From Campylobacterales bacterium (lineage in GTDB: Bacteria; Campylobacterota; Campylobacteria; Campylobacterales; Sulfurimonadaceae): a DNA stretch of 64,000 nucleotides. The position numbers were made by a program, and so were the translations under genes. The notes under the pieces are model-generated. The model was not told the origin of the DNA and ran no database searches. It was given only the letters and a program-made list of their open reading frames with translations. Shown here piece by piece: positions 45,386 through 53,476 of this stretch; within the stretch, counting starts at the first letter, position 1; each line of letters begins with the position of its first letter. The stretch covers positions 1 to 64,000 of the forward strand of contig JAFGUB010000032.1 of NCBI GenBank assembly GCA_016938735.1, given 5' to 3'.

Positions 45386-45943
45386 ATGCTTGAAATCAGA
45401 TGGCACAGCCGCGCCGGACAGGGTGCGGTGACAGGTGCAAAAGGTTTGGCAGATGTTGTATCTACAACAGGGAAAGAGGTTCAGGCGTTCGCGTTTTATG
45501 GCTCTGCCAAGCGCGGTGCAGCCATGACTGCCTACAACCGTGTCGATGACAAACCGATTTTAAATCATGAAAAATATATGAATCCCGATTATGTTTTGGT
45601 GATCGATCCGGCCCTAGTGTATACGACCGACGTAACGATGAACGACAAGCCTGAAACCGTCTATATTATCACGACGCATATGAGTACTGATGAGCTGGTT
45701 GCGTCACAGCCCAAACTGGCAGGAAAAAATGTGCATACGGTTGATTGCATCAAGATTGCCCAAGAAACGATAGGCAAGGCGATTCCCAATACCCCTATGC
45801 TCGGAGCCCTAATGAAGGTTTCCGGTATGTACGAAATGGACTTTTTTAAAGAGAGCATGGTGCGCGTACTGAAGAAACTGCCAAAGAAAATCATAGATGC
45901 CAACATGGAAGCCATCCAGCGCGCCTATGATGAAGTAAAATAA
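45386..45943 (+). CDS. porC: Pyruvate:acceptor oxidoreductase gamma subunit
   Basis: A 185-residue gamma domain of 2-oxoacid:ferredoxin/flavodoxin oxidoreductase. The N-terminus EIRWHSRAGQGAVTGAKGLADVV and GSAKRGAAMTAYNRV are characteristic. The four-subunit enzyme interconverts pyruvate plus CoA and acetyl-CoA plus CO2 with a low-potential electron carrier; in this lineage it can run either for energy or for carbon fixation via the reverse TCA cycle. It is first of porCDAB. Confidence 0.92.
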   Translation: MLEIRWHSRAGQGAVTGAKGLADVVSTTGKEVQAFAFYGSAKRGAAMTAYNRVDDKPILNHEKYMNPDYVLVIDPALVYTTDVTMNDKPETVYIITTHMSTDELVASQPKLAGKNVHTVDCIKIAQETIGKAIPNTPMLGALMKVSGMYEMDFFKESMVRVLKKLPKKIIDANMEAIQRAYDEVK

Positions 45944-45953
45944 GGAGAGACTG

Positions 45954-46349
45954 ATGCAAAAAAGTGGATGGAGCGAATTTGAAATCGGTGCCATGTTGCG
46001 TTCCTTTGAGGGAGCGACGAACAACATAGCGATCACCCATCAGGAAGATCGACCCTACTCGAAGTCCAATTCGTTTACGGCATCGGTCGCAGATTGGCGT
46101 ATCGTCAAGCCGGTATTCAATAAGGAATATTGTATAGACTGTCAGTTTTGCTGGATTTATTGTCCCGATATCTCGATCATTTCACGAGATAAAAAGATGA
46201 TCGGTATCGATATGGATCACTGTAAGGGCTGCGGCATTTGTGTCGAGGTCTGCCCGACCAATCCAAAATCTCTGCTGATGTTTCCCGAACAGCAAGATGA
46301 AGAGGCGGCACTCTCAGAGTGGCCCGCAAAAGAGAAAAAGGAGAACTAA
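45954..46349 (+). CDS. porD: Pyruvate:acceptor oxidoreductase delta (ferredoxin-like) subunit
   Basis: A 131-residue subunit carrying two [4Fe-4S] cluster motifs: CIDCQFCWIYCPD (about residues 60-72) and CKGCGICVEVCPTNP (about 84-98). It wires electrons out of the complex. The TAA stop overlaps the porA ATG by one base (TAATG). Confidence 0.93.
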   Translation: MQKSGWSEFEIGAMLRSFEGATNNIAITHQEDRPYSKSNSFTASVADWRIVKPVFNKEYCIDCQFCWIYCPDISIISRDKKMIGIDMDHCKGCGICVEVCPTNPKSLLMFPEQQDEEAALSEWPAKEKKEN

Positions 46350-47569
46350 TGGCTGATACTATGGAATTGCGCGACATTGAGGTATGGGACGGCAATATGG
46401 CCGCCGCGCAGGCGCTTCGACAAGTACAGGTGGATGTTGTCGCGGCCTACCCGATCACTCCTTCTACGCCGGTTGTTGAGAATTACGCCAACTTTTTGGC
46501 CAACGGGTATATCGACGGTGAATTCGTCATGGTTGAATCCGAACATGCGGCCATGTCAGGCTGCATCGGCGCTTCAGCTGCCGGAGGTCGTGTGGCAACC
46601 GCGACATCGGCTCAAGGGTACGCACTGATGGTTGAGACGCTCTATCAGGCATCGGGAATGCGTTTGCCGATCATTCTTAATGTCATCAACCGTGCCCTCG
46701 CTTCTCCACTCAACGTTAACGGCGACCACTCCGATATGTATCTTGGACGCGATAGCGGCTGGATTCAGTTTGACGCGTACAACCCGCAGCAAGCGTATGA
46801 TCTCAACTTTGTCGCCTTCAAGGTGGCGGAAGATCATGACGTGCGCTTGCCTGTCATGGTGCATCAAGACGGGTTTATGACCTCACACACCGCGCAAGGG
46901 GTCAAAACCCTGAGCGATGAGGTCGCGTTCAACTTTGTCGGCGAGTTCCAGCCGATGAACGATATGCTCGATCTTGATCATCCGGTGACGCACGGCGTAC
47001 AGACCGAAGAGGATTGGCACTTTGAACATAAAGCGCGCCAGCACAACGATCTGATGACCAAAGTGTTCCCCAAAATTCAAGCTGCTTTTGATGCGTATGA
47101 AGCGCTGACGGGACGTAAATACAATATCGTCGAATGCTACGATATGGATGATGCGGAAGTGGCGGTTGTTTGTATGGGAACTTCTGTTGAAACAGCGGTT
47201 GAAGTGGCCAAAGAGCAGCGTGCTAAGGGGATCAAAGCCGGTGTAGTCGGCATTCGCGTGATTCGTCCGTGGCCGTTTGAGCAGATCGCACAAGCATTCC
47301 AAGGGTGCAAAGCCATTGCTGCGCTGGATCGCTCTTCTCCCAACGGTGCGCCGGGTATGCTCTATAATGAGCTTGCCGGTACACTGTACAACGCTGCGAC
47401 AAGAGCTGTACTGACCGGTTATGTCTACGGACTCGGAGGCCGCGACCTCACCAAGTCGCTGCTTAACCAGATTTATGCCGATCTCGTTGCCAATGCGGCG
47501 GCGGGCAAGCCTACTACGGCACTGCAGCAGCTTATCGGCGTGCGCGGGCCTAAACTCGAGTTTCTATAA
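46349..47569 (+). CDS. porA: Pyruvate:acceptor oxidoreductase alpha subunit
   Basis: A 406-residue alpha subunit. Signatures are VWDGNMAAAQALRQVQVDVV, AAYPITPSTPVVE, VESEHAAMSGCIGASAAGGR and the C-terminal transketolase-like domain with VVCMGTSVETAVEVAKEQRA and ALDRSSPNGAPG. ATG 46349 immediately overlaps the porD stop. With the beta subunit it forms the TPP active site. Confidence 0.95.
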   Translation: MADTMELRDIEVWDGNMAAAQALRQVQVDVVAAYPITPSTPVVENYANFLANGYIDGEFVMVESEHAAMSGCIGASAAGGRVATATSAQGYALMVETLYQASGMRLPIILNVINRALASPLNVNGDHSDMYLGRDSGWIQFDAYNPQQAYDLNFVAFKVAEDHDVRLPVMVHQDGFMTSHTAQGVKTLSDEVAFNFVGEFQPMNDMLDLDHPVTHGVQTEEDWHFEHKARQHNDLMTKVFPKIQAAFDAYEALTGRKYNIVECYDMDDAEVAVVCMGTSVETAVEVAKEQRAKGIKAGVVGIRVIRPWPFEQIAQAFQGCKAIAALDRSSPNGAPGMLYNELAGTLYNAATRAVLTGYVYGLGGRDLTKSLLNQIYADLVANAAAGKPTTALQQLIGVRGPKLEFL

Positions 47570-47580
47570 GGAGAGCCGCG

Positions 47581-48534
47581 ATGAGCGAAATGAAAAACAT
47601 TAAAAACCTCAAAGAGTTTTCGACATCGGCAGACCGATTTGAAGGAGCCAATCTCCTTTGTCCCGGGTGCGCCCACTCGATTATTGTACGCGAAGTACTC
47701 AATGCGACCAACGACGATCTGATTCTTTCTGCGGCAACGGGCTGTCTTGAAGTATGTACCGCCGTCTATCCCTACACCTCTTGGGATGCCTCGTGGATTC
47801 ATATTGGCTTTGAAAACGCCTCTACGGCGATTGCCGGTGCTGAAGCGATGCACAAAGCGCTCAAACGCAAAGGTCGTTTGAAGCAGGAGCGTGATCCGAA
47901 ATTCGTTGCCTTCGGCGGTGACGGTGCGACCTATGACATCGGTTTTCAGTGGCTTTCGGGCTGTTTTGAACGGGGTCATAACATGATGTATGTCTGTCTT
48001 GACAATGAAGTCTACGCCAATACCGGCGGTCAGCGCTCCTCTTCAACCCCTATCGGTGCTTCGGCGACCACCTCTCCGGCCGGTCGCGTCAGCTATGGCG
48101 AGAAGATGAACAAAAAAGATATGCTGGCCATTATGGCAGCCCACGGCGCTCCTTATGTGGCACAAGTGGCGCCTAACAAGTGGAAAGATATGATCAAAAA
48201 GATCCAAACCGGATTTGCCGCTAACGGCCCTGTCTATATCAACGCGATGTCGGCGTGTACAACTGAGTGGAAGTTCCTGCCAGAAGATACCATCGCCATC
48301 TCCGATATGGCGACCGATTCGTTGGTGTTTCCGCTCTATGAGATCATCGACGGTACGAAGCTCAATATTACCTATCGACCCAAAACCGTGGTTCCCGTCG
48401 AGGAGTATCTGGCGGCTCAGGGGCGCTTTAAACACCTCTTCAAAGATGAGTACAAGTACCTTATCAAAGAGTGGCAAGAGCGTGTCGATGCTAAATGGGA
48501 TTACCTGCAGCGCCGCGAAGAAGCTTCCGTTTAA
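47581..48534 (+). CDS. porB: Pyruvate:acceptor oxidoreductase beta (TPP) subunit
   Basis: A 317-residue beta subunit. The N-terminal LLCPGCAHSIIVREVL and ATGCLEVC supply cluster cysteines. The TPP/magnesium motif is GGDGATYDIGFQWLSG ending in CLDNEVYANTGGQRS. It completes the oxidoreductase. A GC-rich hairpin follows the stop. Confidence 0.95.
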   Translation: MSEMKNIKNLKEFSTSADRFEGANLLCPGCAHSIIVREVLNATNDDLILSAATGCLEVCTAVYPYTSWDASWIHIGFENASTAIAGAEAMHKALKRKGRLKQERDPKFVAFGGDGATYDIGFQWLSGCFERGHNMMYVCLDNEVYANTGGQRSSSTPIGASATTSPAGRVSYGEKMNKKDMLAIMAAHGAPYVAQVAPNKWKDMIKKIQTGFAANGPVYINAMSACTTEWKFLPEDTIAISDMATDSLVFPLYEIIDGTKLNITYRPKTVVPVEEYLAAQGRFKHLFKDEYKYLIKEWQERVDAKWDYLQRREEASV

Positions 48535-48538
48535 TGCT

Positions 48539-48565
48539 TTACATGTAAGACCTTCGGGTCTTGCA
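48539..48565 (+). terminator. Hairpin after porB, overlapping a TTACATGTAA palindrome
   Basis: TGTAAGACC (48544-48552) pairs with GGTCTTGCA (48557-48565) around a stable TTCG tetraloop: 9 pairs with one G-U. The left arm is shared with the exact palindrome at 48539-48548. A pyrimidine-rich, T-containing tract follows (48566-48590), so it probably ends por transcription. Confidence 0.65.
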
Positions 48566-48618
48566 CCCTCTCTCTTTTTCCCCTCTTTTTATCTTATTTA
48601 TCGTGGCAAGGAACTTAC

Positions 48619-50169
48619 ATGTACGTTATGAGCATTGATGCAGGTACAGGCAGCATTCGTGCGGTTGTTTTTGATCTTGGCGGACGACAGCTCGGTATCG
48701 CTCAACAAGAGTGGCACCATTTCAGCGAACCTGGGGTGGCGCACTCCATGAGCTTTGATTGCAAAGCAAACTGGCAGATCGCATTAGCGTGTATCGTGCA
48801 TGCAATCGCGGATGCACGGATCGATGCCAAACAGATCAAGGCGATCAGTGCTACGAGTATGCGCGAGGGAATCGTGGTTTATGACCGCGAAGGAGAGGAG
48901 CTCTTTGCACTGGCGAACGTCGATGCCAGAGCGGGGGCGGAAGTGGCGTGGATCAAGCAAGAGTATCCCGAGTTAGAGCGGCACTTTTATGAGCGTAGCG
49001 GGCAGACATTGGCACTAGGGGCGCTGCCGCGGCTGCTGTGGCTGAAGCGTCATCGCCCCAAGCTCTACGAAAAGGCCGCATGGGTGCACATGATCAGTGA
49101 CTGGGTACTCTATAAACTCAGCGGCGTCTTCACATCCGAACCCTCCAATGCCGGAACGAGCGGCATCTTTTCGCTCAAGGAGCGTCGATGGGATGCCGCG
49201 ATGGCGTCGCGGCTTGGGCTGAAAGACGATATCTTTCCCGAGGTGGTAGAGAGCGGCAGCGTTATCGGCACCTTGCGTCCGGATGTGGCGGATGTGACGG
49301 GTTTGGATCCGCAAACCAAAATCGTCGCAGGCGGCGGGGATGTGCAGCTGGGCAGCGCGGGGCTTGGCGTGGTGCGCCAGGGTGAGTGCGCCGTACTGGG
49401 CGGCAGCTTTTGGCAGCAGATTGTCAACATTGAGGGTGCCACGGTTGATCCGACCATGAATCTTCGCATCAATCCGCATGTGATTAAGGGCCTCTCTCAG
49501 GCTGAGGGGATCACCTTTTTTTCTGGGATCGTGATGCGCTGGTTTAGAGACACCTTTTGTCAGGAAGAGCGACGCGAAGCCGAGCGTCTAGGCGTGGATG
49601 TCTACAGCTATCTTGAGTCGCTCGCCGCTGCGGTGCCGGTTGGGTCGTATGGGATCGTGCCGATTTTTTCCGATACCATGAAGTATGGCCGCTGGTATCA
49701 CGCCGCCCCTTCATTTTTAAACCTTTCGCTGGAGACGACGAGCAAAGCGGCGATGTTTCGCGCACTTCAGGAGAATGGCGCGATGGTGTCGATGTTCAAT
49801 CTCGAAGCGGTCTTTGCCCTCACGCAGACGCAGCCTCAAACCATCACCTTTGCGGGCGGTGGGGCCAAAGGAGCACTTTGGGCGCAAATACTTAGCGACG
49901 TCACCGGACGAGAGGTGCGCATACCCCGCGTCATCGAGGCGACGGCGCTTGGCGGTGCAATGGCAGCTGCGGTGGGGCTTGGGGTGTTTGCCGATCTGGT
50001 TGAGGCGTCGCAAGCACTGGTGGCGTGGGAGCGCACTTATAGCCCTGATGGGCAAAACCACCGGCTCTATCAAGAGGTGGCACAGCGGTGGCGTAGGCTT
50101 TATGATGCCCAGCTCGCATTGGTTGATCAAGGCTTGGTGGACTCTATGTGGAGGGCACCTGGAGTATAG
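48619..50169 (+). CDS. lsrK: Autoinducer-2 kinase (LsrK-like, FGGY family)
   Basis: A 516-residue FGGY carbohydrate kinase that aligns along its whole length with enteric LsrK as I recall that sequence. Shared blocks include IDAGTGSIRAVVFDL, SMREGIVVYD, NVDARA, SGQTLALGALPRLLWL, MISDWVLYKLSG, GGGDVQLG, GLGVVR, AVLGGSFWQQIVN, NPHVIKG, MRWFRDTFC, PIFSDTMK, WYHAAPSFLNLS, TFAGGGAKG and a closing VDQGLVDSMWRAPGV. LsrK phosphorylates AI-2 (DPD), trapping it in the cell. ATG 48619 is embedded in TTACATGTAC and has AAGGA 6 bases upstream. luxS, an LsrG-like gene and an aldolase lie within 3.6 kb. Confidence 0.92.
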   Translation: MYVMSIDAGTGSIRAVVFDLGGRQLGIAQQEWHHFSEPGVAHSMSFDCKANWQIALACIVHAIADARIDAKQIKAISATSMREGIVVYDREGEELFALANVDARAGAEVAWIKQEYPELERHFYERSGQTLALGALPRLLWLKRHRPKLYEKAAWVHMISDWVLYKLSGVFTSEPSNAGTSGIFSLKERRWDAAMASRLGLKDDIFPEVVESGSVIGTLRPDVADVTGLDPQTKIVAGGGDVQLGSAGLGVVRQGECAVLGGSFWQQIVNIEGATVDPTMNLRINPHVIKGLSQAEGITFFSGIVMRWFRDTFCQEERREAERLGVDVYSYLESLAAAVPVGSYGIVPIFSDTMKYGRWYHAAPSFLNLSLETTSKAAMFRALQENGAMVSMFNLEAVFALTQTQPQTITFAGGGAKGALWAQILSDVTGREVRIPRVIEATALGGAMAAAVGLGVFADLVEASQALVAWERTYSPDGQNHRLYQEVAQRWRRLYDAQLALVDQGLVDSMWRAPGV

Positions 50170-50217
50170 TTGGGAATGGTTATTGCTTGAATCGGTGAGT
50201 ATCACAAAAGGAAACCC

Positions 50218-50547
50218 ATGAAAAGCAAAACGGGTGCCATTGACACCCTCTTCGCGTTTGAACCTTTGCGTCGGCGCCAAATTGCAGCGTTACAGCAAGA
50301 GTTCTACAGGCAAAAATACAAGCAAAAACGTCCTTTGGCGCCTTTAGTAGAGGCAGAAGTGCTTATTCCGGTGATGCAACCGATTGAAGAAAATGATGAG
50401 GGTTATATTGCCGGATTGGTACGCACCCACAAAGAGATCGACAAACGACGTCAAACCAAAGGCCCGCTCCCCTCAGCAGATGAAAAAGTGATACGTGAAA
50501 TGATGGAAAACGCCGCAGCGCTTGGCTGCGCACGTAAAAAGCCTTAA
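50218..50547 (+). CDS. Small basic protein downstream of lsrK, unknown function
   Basis: A 109-residue, Lys/Arg-rich, mostly helical protein (KSKTGAIDTLFAFEPLRRRQ at the start). No family was recognised. AAAGGAAACCC precedes the ATG. It follows lsrK by 48 bases and converges on the LsrG-like gene with a 4-base overlap. It may be co-transcribed with lsrK. Confidence 0.6.
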   Translation: MKSKTGAIDTLFAFEPLRRRQIAALQQEFYRQKYKQKRPLAPLVEAEVLIPVMQPIEENDEGYIAGLVRTHKEIDKRRQTKGPLPSADEKVIREMMENAAALGCARKKP

Positions 50548-50840
50548 AACGGTTCCCCGAGAATAAGCAGGTTTTCCGTAAATTTCTCGGCGGTATGCGG
50601 TTCGTAGTGTGATTTGTAATGGAGGTAGTGCTTGGAGTGCTTATGGCCCTCAAGTGCCGCCTCATCCTCCCATGCCTCAATCACGATAAATCTTTTCGGA
50701 TCGCTCTCGATCTGATAGATATTGTATTTCAGACACCCCTTTTCCGCGCGCGAAGGCTGCACCATCGCTTCAAGCAGGGCCTTAAGCGGCGCTATGTGCC
50801 CCTCTTTGGCGACAAATGTAACTTTTTTAGTGATATTCAT
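50544..50840 (-). CDS. LsrG-like antibiotic-biosynthesis-monooxygenase-fold protein
   Basis: A 98-residue ferredoxin-like ABM-domain protein: VTFVAKEGHIAPLKALLEAM, then EKGCLKYNIYQ, FIVIEAWEDEAALEGHKHSKHY. Enteric LsrG, which isomerises phospho-AI-2, is a protein of this fold and size. The sequence match is at the family level only, so the LsrG assignment rests on the adjoining lsrK and luxS. ATG 50840 follows GGAGG by 6 bases. It starts 10 bases after the aldolase stop, forming a two-gene operon. Another ABM function is possible. Confidence 0.7.
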   Translation of the reverse strand: MNITKKVTFVAKEGHIAPLKALLEAMVQPSRAEKGCLKYNIYQIESDPKRFIVIEAWEDEAALEGHKHSKHYLHYKSHYEPHTAEKFTENLLILGEPF

Positions 50841-50850
50841 AACGTTCCTC

Positions 50851-52020
50851 CTATTTTTTAAGTTTAGCCTGTTCGAGTTCCCAATACTCCATCGCAAAGA
50901 GCTGCGGCGGCCTTAGGCTCGTAAAGCCGCCGAGCGCTTCTGCGCGGAGCATCGAGAGGGCGGTGTGTTCTATGATATCGGCAATCACGGCGCTCTCTTT
51001 GGCGTCTTTGCCAAACACGACAGCGCCGAATCCTTTAATGAGCGCGTAGCGTGGCGCAGGGTCTAAGCGGTGGTGGTGCGTTTGGGCATGTAGGTCGAAA
51101 TAGTGCTGATAGGCGCTGACAAAGTGGTAAATACCCTCTTCGATGGAGTGTTCAATCAAAGCCGGAAAAGGTTTAATGCGGATGACGTGCTCAGGCGTGA
51201 GGCCGCCGCTATGCACGATGCGCTCAAGCGTAGGATGGTTTGAGAGCGTACAGAGGGCGGGACTTGAGAGCGGCACGGCCTCAACCGCGCAGCCGCGCAA
51301 CTGCGAGACCTTGAAGCGGAGTGCTTCGAGCCATGCGGGATCGAGCGTTTTGGGCTTACATGTAAGCTCAAGCGGGGCGTGTGTTTGAAGGTACGTTTCG
51401 GCTTTGGTGACGATATCGATCATTTTGCCATAGGCTGCCTGCGCGTCGTCATCGAAAGTAAAGACACCGTGGTGCATCAAAATGATCCCATCTAAGGTGC
51501 TCCAATCGATCCCCTGTGTCCGATCAAAGACGTGTTTGGCCAGATCAAAGCCCGGCATCACATAATCAATGATGAGCATCCGCGCACCGTAGAGTGTGCG
51601 CAGGCGCTCTTTACCGTTGTGCGTATTGGAGATCGTCACCACCGCGTCGGCATGGGTGTGATCAACGAAGTCAAAAGGGATGATCGCGTGCAAAATGGCT
51701 TCGATCGAAGGGTTGGGTGCCTGTGCGTCGCGCATCGCTTCACGCTGCAGACGCACCATCTCACTGTCGCTGAGGGTGTGAAACGAGGCCATGTGGATCA
51801 AGGAGTCCAGATGCACGGGGGCAAAACCGCCTTTTTCGATAGTGTCTAGGTTCCAGCCGCTCCCTTTGACATAGAGGGTGTCGCCGATCTTGACCGAGGT
51901 GTTGCCGCCGCCGTGGAGTACCAGATCGCTCTCGCTGCCCAGCAGTCTGGAGGTGTAGACGCGCAGTTCAAGCGGATCCCTGAGCGTCGCGGCGTATGCG
52001 GGATCGAAACGGTTGTGCAT
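50851..52020 (-). CDS. Class II aldolase (RhaD/fuculose-phosphate-aldolase-like domain)
   Basis: A 389-residue class II aldolase/adducin-fold protein. The phosphate loop region is LHGGGNTSVK (about 35-44), the catalytic Glu is in PSIEAILH (Glu107), and zinc ligands are His121, His123 (DHTHAD) and His183 or His184 (MHHGVFTF). An extra C-terminal region (about 220-389) continues without a dehydrogenase domain, unlike the large bifunctional RhaD-type proteins. ATG 52020 has AAGG 6 bases upstream; TTG 52038 is less likely. With lsrK and an LsrG-like protein beside it, it could cleave phosphorylated AI-2 products in place of LsrF. A separate sugar-phosphate role is the alternative. Confidence 0.8.
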   Translation of the reverse strand: MHNRFDPAYAATLRDPLELRVYTSRLLGSESDLVLHGGGNTSVKIGDTLYVKGSGWNLDTIEKGGFAPVHLDSLIHMASFHTLSDSEMVRLQREAMRDAQAPNPSIEAILHAIIPFDFVDHTHADAVVTISNTHNGKERLRTLYGARMLIIDYVMPGFDLAKHVFDRTQGIDWSTLDGIILMHHGVFTFDDDAQAAYGKMIDIVTKAETYLQTHAPLELTCKPKTLDPAWLEALRFKVSQLRGCAVEAVPLSSPALCTLSNHPTLERIVHSGGLTPEHVIRIKPFPALIEHSIEEGIYHFVSAYQHYFDLHAQTHHHRLDPAPRYALIKGFGAVVFGKDAKESAVIADIIEHTALSMLRAEALGGFTSLRPPQLFAMEYWELEQAKLKK

Positions 52021-52119
52021 CAGAAGCCTTAAATACAAAACAGTGCAAGGATTGTAACATCGTGATCCTTATCCACGGAAGTCGAAGGCAATCTTTATGC
52101 CCTTCTTAAGAGCGGAGGT

Positions 52120-52173
52120 TTACATGTAGAGGGTTTGGCGGTTTGTGCTACCATTACGTCATTTTACATGTAA
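52120..52173. repeat. TTACATGTAG variant and TTACATGTAA upstream of luxS
   Basis: A variant at 52120-52129 and an exact copy at 52164-52173 bracket the luxS -10 box. The exact copy merges with the ribosome site (TTACATGTAAGGA), as at gltX. Confidence 0.85.
52149..52154 (+). promoter_or_regulatory. -10 box (TACCAT) of luxS
   Basis: TGTGC followed by TACCAT is an extended-type -10, 28 bases before the luxS ATG. Confidence 0.4.
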
Positions 52174-52182
52174 GGATTTACT

Positions 52183-52698
52183 ATGCCGTTATTAGACAGT
52201 TTTACCGTCGATCACACCCGCATGTCCGCCCCCGCCGTACGCAAGGCCAAAACCATGACCACCCCATCGGGTGACACCATCACCGTTTTTGATCTGCGCT
52301 TTTACAAGCCCAATGAAGAGAAGATGACAGGCAAAGGTATCCATACGCTTGAACACCTCTTTGCCGGATTTATCCGCAACCATCTCAACAGTGATACGGT
52401 AGAGATCATCGACGTCTCACCCATGGGGTGCCGTACCGGTTTTTACATGAGCCTCATCGGCGCTCCGGATGAAGCGCAGGTGGCGCAGGCGTGGAGTCAA
52501 GCGATGGAGGACATCTTGGCGGTCGAGAAGAAAAAAGATATTCCTGAGCTCAATATCTACCAGTGCGGTACTTATAAAATGCATTCGCTCAAAGACGCCA
52601 AGCAGATCGCCCGCGACATGCTCAAGCAGCCCATCGGCGTGATGGACAACGAAGCCCTCAAGCTCGATGAGGAGCTGCTCGAAGGAGTCTGCGGATGA
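52183..52698 (+). CDS. luxS: S-ribosylhomocysteine lyase (AI-2 synthase)
   Basis: A 171-residue LuxS. The metal site is His54 and His58 in HTLEH plus Cys128 in [10 protein letters not shown]; Glu57 is the catalytic base and Cys83 (MGCRTG) the second catalytic residue. The enzyme splits S-ribosylhomocysteine into homocysteine and DPD, the AI-2 precursor, in the activated methyl cycle. The promoter and palindromes lie immediately upstream, and the stop overlaps the next gene by 4 bases. Confidence 0.96.
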   Translation: MPLLDSFTVDHTRMSAPAVRKAKTMTTPSGDTITVFDLRFYKPNEEKMTGKGIHTLEHLFAGFIRNHLNSDTVEIIDVSPMGCRTGFYMSLIGAPDEAQVAQAWSQAMEDILAVEKKKDIPELNIYQCGTYKMHSLKDAKQIARDMLKQPIGVMDNEALKLDEELLEGVCG

Positions 52699-52997
52699 GG
52701 TTGCTGCTGCCGATGGACGGCGACGACGCGGAGGAGTCGCGACTGGTGGCGCTCGCCGATGTACAGCGCTGGGCAGTGCTGGAGATCGAAGAGGGGCAGG
52801 TGCGCGAGAGCCTGTTTGTAGAAGATCGAAGCGCGATCGAAGAGGGGGCCGATGCGGTGGTGGTCTGCAGCGACAACGAATACGTATGGCCCTTTTTGGA
52901 TGAGCAGATGATGGTGCTCGTCGCCCATACCCAGCGCAGTATCGATGATATCGTCGAGGCTTATCTGTTTCGAGAGCTGCACGAATTGGCCTACTGA
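52695..52997 (+). CDS. Acidic protein, possible NifX/NifB-type (dinitrogenase cofactor-like) fold
   Basis: A 100-residue acidic protein. The alternation [24 protein letters not shown].. then a segment [17 protein letters not shown] weakly recalls the small NifX/NafY/FdhD-associated fold, but no diagnostic motif is seen. It overlaps luxS by 4 bases and the next gene by 1 base. It is probably co-translated with LuxS. Confidence 0.5.
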   Translation: MRLLLPMDGDDAEESRLVALADVQRWAVLEIEEGQVRESLFVEDRSAIEEGADAVVVCSDNEYVWPFLDEQMMVLVAHTQRSIDDIVEAYLFRELHELAY

Positions 52998-53476
52998 TGG
53001 AGGCATTGCTTACCCTCTTTAACCCGCTGCCCGGTAACCGCTATCTGCTCACCACCACCCACACTGACGCTTTGGTGACGCTGCTGGCACAAAAGCTGGC
53101 TGCAGCGGGCGGTGCATTACATGTAATCACTTATCCGGGTGAACATCTTCCTATAACCGATGCGCATTTACAACAAAGCGCTATCGGCGATTTTGCCACG
53201 CTCTTTCGCGCCCTGCCGCGTGAACACGATTTTGTGATCTTGCAAGAGCTCTACAGCCGCCATGCCTACAGCGAGCGGTTGCTACGCCACTGCTACACCA
53301 CGCTGGCCAATACCGCTTACGTGCTGATTATCGAACCCAAAGGGCGCTGCGACCCTCAAGCGCTCTGCGAGACGCTGGAGCGGCTGGAGTTTCGCGTCCC
53401 CAATGTGATTGATGTGCTTGAGGGTTTTGACGTGGTGATGGCCAAGAAGATGCATATGTGGGGCAACGGGCTTTAG
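52997..53476 (+). CDS. Hypothetical protein, Rossmann-like pattern
   Basis: A 159-residue protein with alternating beta and alpha segments (RYLLTTTHTDALVTLLAQKLAAA at the start; LHVITYPG; DFVILQELYSRHAYS; AYVLIIEPKG). The strand order resembles a methyltransferase- or P-loop-like Rossmann fold, but no SAM or nucleotide motif is present. Third gene of the luxS unit (1-base overlap). It converges with DUF3137 over 4 bases. Function unknown. A TTACATGTAA copy at 53117 encodes Leu-His-Val. Confidence 0.6.
   Translation: MEALLTLFNPLPGNRYLLTTTHTDALVTLLAQKLAAAGGALHVITYPGEHLPITDAHLQQSAIGDFATLFRALPREHDFVILQELYSRHAYSERLLRHCYTTLANTAYVLIIEPKGRCDPQALCETLERLEFRVPNVIDVLEGFDVVMAKKMHMWGNGL

Noticed and set aside
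48619-50169. The FGGY kinase as xylulokinase or glycerol kinase
   Set aside because: Block-by-block agreement with LsrK, including the closing MWRAPG segment, is much closer than to other FGGY kinases.
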